Positions 5,840 through 7,182 of a stretch of DNA of 7,182 bases are shown here, piece after piece. This stretch comes from an uncultured Eubacteriales bacterium (GTDB lineage Bacteria; Bacillota; Clostridia; Eubacteriales; Anaerofustaceae), in contig CADBPP010000051.1 in NCBI GenBank assembly GCA_902796565.1, positions 1 through 7,182 of the forward strand, read 5' to 3'. Made by a program: the position numbers and the translations under genes. How positions within the stretch are numbered: the first letter of the stretch is position 1; the number at the start of each line of letters is the position of its first letter. A model generated the notes under the pieces. The model was not told where the DNA came from. It worked only from the letters and a program-made list of their open reading frames with translations, and did not search any database.

Positions 5840-6561
5840 AGTATCTCCTCCCTGTAAAGCACGGGACCGTCCTTGCAGATCCTCTTGTAGCCGTTTTGGG
5901 TCTTTACGGTGCATCCCATGCAGGCGCCGAAACCGCATCCCATCCTCTCTTCGAAGCTGAACTGCCCGGGTACATCGCAGCTGTCATATACGGCCTTCAG
6001 CATTGGAAGAGGGCCGCAGGAATAGGTGCAGGTGTAGCCCTCCGGCAGCGCGTCGGTCACAAAGCCCTTCACTCCCGAGCTTCCGTCTGCGGTGGTGAGC
6101 CTCACTTCGCATCCGAGGGATTCGAAATCCTCCTTGAGGAAGATCTCCTCCGATGTATTGAACCCGAGGATGACCACAGGCTCCTTTCCTTCGGCGATCA
6201 GCTTTTTGCACAGCCAGAACAGGGGAGGGACCCCCGCTCCTCCTCCGATAAGAAGGGGACGGGTCCCTGAGTCGGATGTGTCATAACCGTTTCCGAGGCC
6301 TGTCAGAGTGCCTATTATAGATCCCGGACCCATATCAGACATTATCTTCGTTCCTTCTCCCACGACCTTGTAGATGACTCTGAGGGTCTCTCCGTCGCAG
6401 TCGCATACGGAGATGGGCCTTCTGAGGGTCTTTCCGGGAACGGAGAAGTTTACGAACTGTCCGGGCACCGTGATGTCCGAGAGGTCTCCCGAAAGCCTCA
6501 TCTCAAACGTTAACGGGGCGATCTCCCGGTTGGATCGAATTATAAGTAAGGTATCTTTCAT
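5827..6561 (-). CDS. pyrK: Dihydroorotate dehydrogenase B electron-transfer subunit PyrK
   Basis: The product (244 residues) is the FAD- and [2Fe-2S]-containing partner that passes electrons from PyrD to NAD+, making the cytosolic class 1B dihydroorotate dehydrogenase. Order of signatures: a ferredoxin-reductase-type FAD domain with RRPIS (47-51) and GEG (68-70); an NAD-binding domain with GGGAGVPPL (106-114) and the SCGP turn (181-184); and a C-terminal iron-sulfur loop with C209, C214, C217 and C229 (C-x4-C-x2-C-x11-C) preceded by EERMGCG. These four cysteines distinguish it from other flavodoxin-reductase-like proteins. The ATG start has an AAAGGA ribosome site just upstream, inside the nine-base gap after carB. 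Its 3' end overlaps the pyrD start by 13 bases, fitting the need for equal amounts of both subunits. Confidence 0.96.
   Translation of the reverse strand: MKDTLLIIRSNREIAPLTFEMRLSGDLSDITVPGQFVNFSVPGKTLRRPISVCDCDGETLRVIYKVVGEGTKIMSDMGPGSIIGTLTGLGNGYDTSDSGTRPLLIGGGAGVPPLFWLCKKLIAEGKEPVVILGFNTSEEIFLKEDFESLGCEVRLTTADGSSGVKGFVTDALPEGYTCTYSCGPLPMLKAVYDSCDVPGQFSFEERMGCGFGACMGCTVKTQNGYKRICKDGPVLYREEILWQN
5845..5852 (-). promoter_or_regulatory. Ribosome binding site deciding the pyrD start
   Basis: The motif GGGAGGAG on the minus strand lies inside the last codons of pyrK, with five bases between it and the GTG at 5839. It is why the shorter 303-residue PyrD is preferred over the frame opening at 5938. 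Because it lies within pyrK, ribosomes finishing pyrK arrive exactly at this site, so coupled translation is likely (inference). Confidence 0.85.
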
Positions 6562-6570
6562 ATCTTTCCT

Positions 6571-7182
6571 TTACGCGTCTATGGTTGATATCGTAAGAGT
6601 GGTCTCTTCAAGTACGTCCAGAAGGACACTGACCGTATCGAGGGACGTGAACATGGTCACGTTGTTCTCGGTGGCCAGGAGCCTTATCTTCGTGCCGTCC
6701 GACTGAGTGGAATCGTTGGCGATGTCCCTGGTGTTTATCACGTAGGCCAGGTGTCCCTGCCTTATGGCTTCGGGAATGTCGTCGGAGCCTTCGCTGATCT
6801 TTCCGAGCACATGGGTGCGGATCCCGTTGGCCTTGAGGAATTCTGCCGTTCCGCTGGTGGCCTGGATGTTGAATCCCAGGTTGTAGAAACGTCTCACCAG
6901 GGGCAGGGCTTCTTCCTTGTCGCTGTCGGAGACAGTGACGAAGACGGTGCCGTAGTTCCTCAGATTGGTCCCGGCGGCCTGCAGCGCCTTATAGAGGGCG
7001 CGGTTGAGCTTGTCGTCGTATCCTATCGCTTCTCCCGTGGATTTCATCTCCGGTGAGAGGTAGGCGTCGAGGCCCTTGATCTTGTTGAAGGAGAACACGG
7101 GGACCTTTACGTAGTAACGGCTCTTCTCCGCAGGATACAGTTCGAAGATGCCCTGTTCCTTGAGGCTCTTTCCGAGGATGAC
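6571..7182 (-). CDS. carB: Carbamoyl-phosphate synthase large chain, C-terminal part (5' end outside window)
   Basis: Only the last 203 codons are visible; the reading frame is open to the right edge, so the gene enters from outside. CarB makes carbamoyl phosphate from bicarbonate, ammonia delivered by CarA, and two ATP, the first step of pyrimidine and arginine synthesis. The visible part starts at the end of the second synthetase domain (GKSLKEQG, then FNKIKGLDAYLSPEMKSTGE at fragment residues 32-51, a strongly conserved CarB stretch). It continues into the methylglyoxal-synthase-like regulatory domain (about 75-195). That domain keeps ATSGTA (108-113), K128 in GKISEG and INT (149-151), which correspond to the UMP/IMP-binding positions of the E. 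coli enzyme, so feedback by UMP is likely. The TSLDT stretch near the end is the Firmicutes form. It stops with TAA nine bases before pyrK and is the first visible gene of the pyr operon. Confidence 0.96.
   Translation of the reverse strand, partial: VILGKSLKEQGIFELYPAEKSRYYVKVPVFSFNKIKGLDAYLSPEMKSTGEAIGYDDKLNRALYKALQAAGTNLRNYGTVFVTVSDSDKEEALPLVRRFYNLGFNIQATSGTAEFLKANGIRTHVLGKISEGSDDIPEAIRQGHLAYVINTRDIANDSTQSDGTKIRLLATENNVTMFTSLDTVSVLLDVLEETTLTISTIDA

Noticed and set aside
5840..5938. Longer PyrD start at 5938
   Set aside because: The extra 33 residues lie inside pyrK in another frame and are unlike the family, and the strong GGGAGGAG site fits GTG 5839 exactly.
5770..6270. 166-codon plus-strand open frame opposite pyrK
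   Set aside because: It is fully covered by pyrK on the other strand, with Cys/His/Arg-rich low-sense composition and no ribosome site.
6571..7098. A separate 175-residue protein starting at GTG 7098
   Set aside because: The frame continues without a stop to the right edge and the upstream codons encode conserved CarB sequence (GKSLKEQG), so the GTG is an internal valine.
2216..7182. Search for a PyrR-type attenuator or riboswitch inside the pyr operon
   Set aside because: All junctions are overlaps or gaps of at most 26 bases, leaving no room; the operon leader lies beyond the right edge.
1..7182. Mobile elements, CRISPR arrays, tRNA or rRNA genes, defence genes
   Set aside because: None seen: the window is filled by eight conserved housekeeping genes, one T-box leader and a short gene-free edge.

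Overview
The window is a compact, ordinary-looking housekeeping region from a low-GC-lineage Gram-positive (Firmicutes, probably Clostridia). All eight recognised genes lie on the minus strand. Evidence for the lineage: a T-box riboregulator in front of proS, strong GGAGG-type ribosome binding sites at almost every gene, a PyrK/PyrD (class 1B) dihydroorotate dehydrogenase, and a zinc-type PyrI regulatory chain, which within Firmicutes is mainly a clostridial trait. Base composition by eye is slightly above 50% GC. I cannot name the genus.

Layout from the right edge leftwards, in the direction of transcription. The 3' end of carB (7182-6571) is followed by pyrK (6561-5827), pyrD (5839-4928), pyrF (4928-4224), pyrE (4197-3556), pyrB (3555-2629) and pyrI (2632-2216). 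Junctions are overlaps of 1, 4 or 13 bases, direct contact, or gaps of 9 and 26 bases, so this is one tightly packed operon. It covers most of de novo UMP synthesis: carbamoyl phosphate (CarB), carbamoyl aspartate (PyrB, regulated by PyrI), orotate (PyrD with its electron-transfer partner PyrK), OMP (PyrE) and UMP (PyrF). carA may lie just off the right edge. Dihydroorotase (pyrC) is not in the window.

Eleven bases after the pyrI stop begins a near-consensus sigma-A promoter (TTGACA, 17 bp, TAAAAT). It is followed by a T-box leader with Stem I, the conserved core AGGGTGGTACCGC, and mutually exclusive antiterminator and terminator. The leader precedes proS (1936-194), a bacterial-type prolyl-tRNA synthetase with an editing insertion domain. 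A strong hairpin terminator (149-176) closes proS.

The last 148 bases hold no gene. They contain a 17-base palindrome next to an extended -10 box pointing off the left edge, and a weak plus-strand terminator-like hairpin.

I do not see a novel biological system here. The points most worth checking are: the pyr operon appears to have no terminator of its own before the proS T-box; the T-box terminator stem has almost no U-tract; pyrBI is appended to a Bacillus-like carB-pyrK-D-F-E core; PyrI has a shortened allosteric N-terminus; and the left-edge palindrome/promoter has MerR-like geometry.
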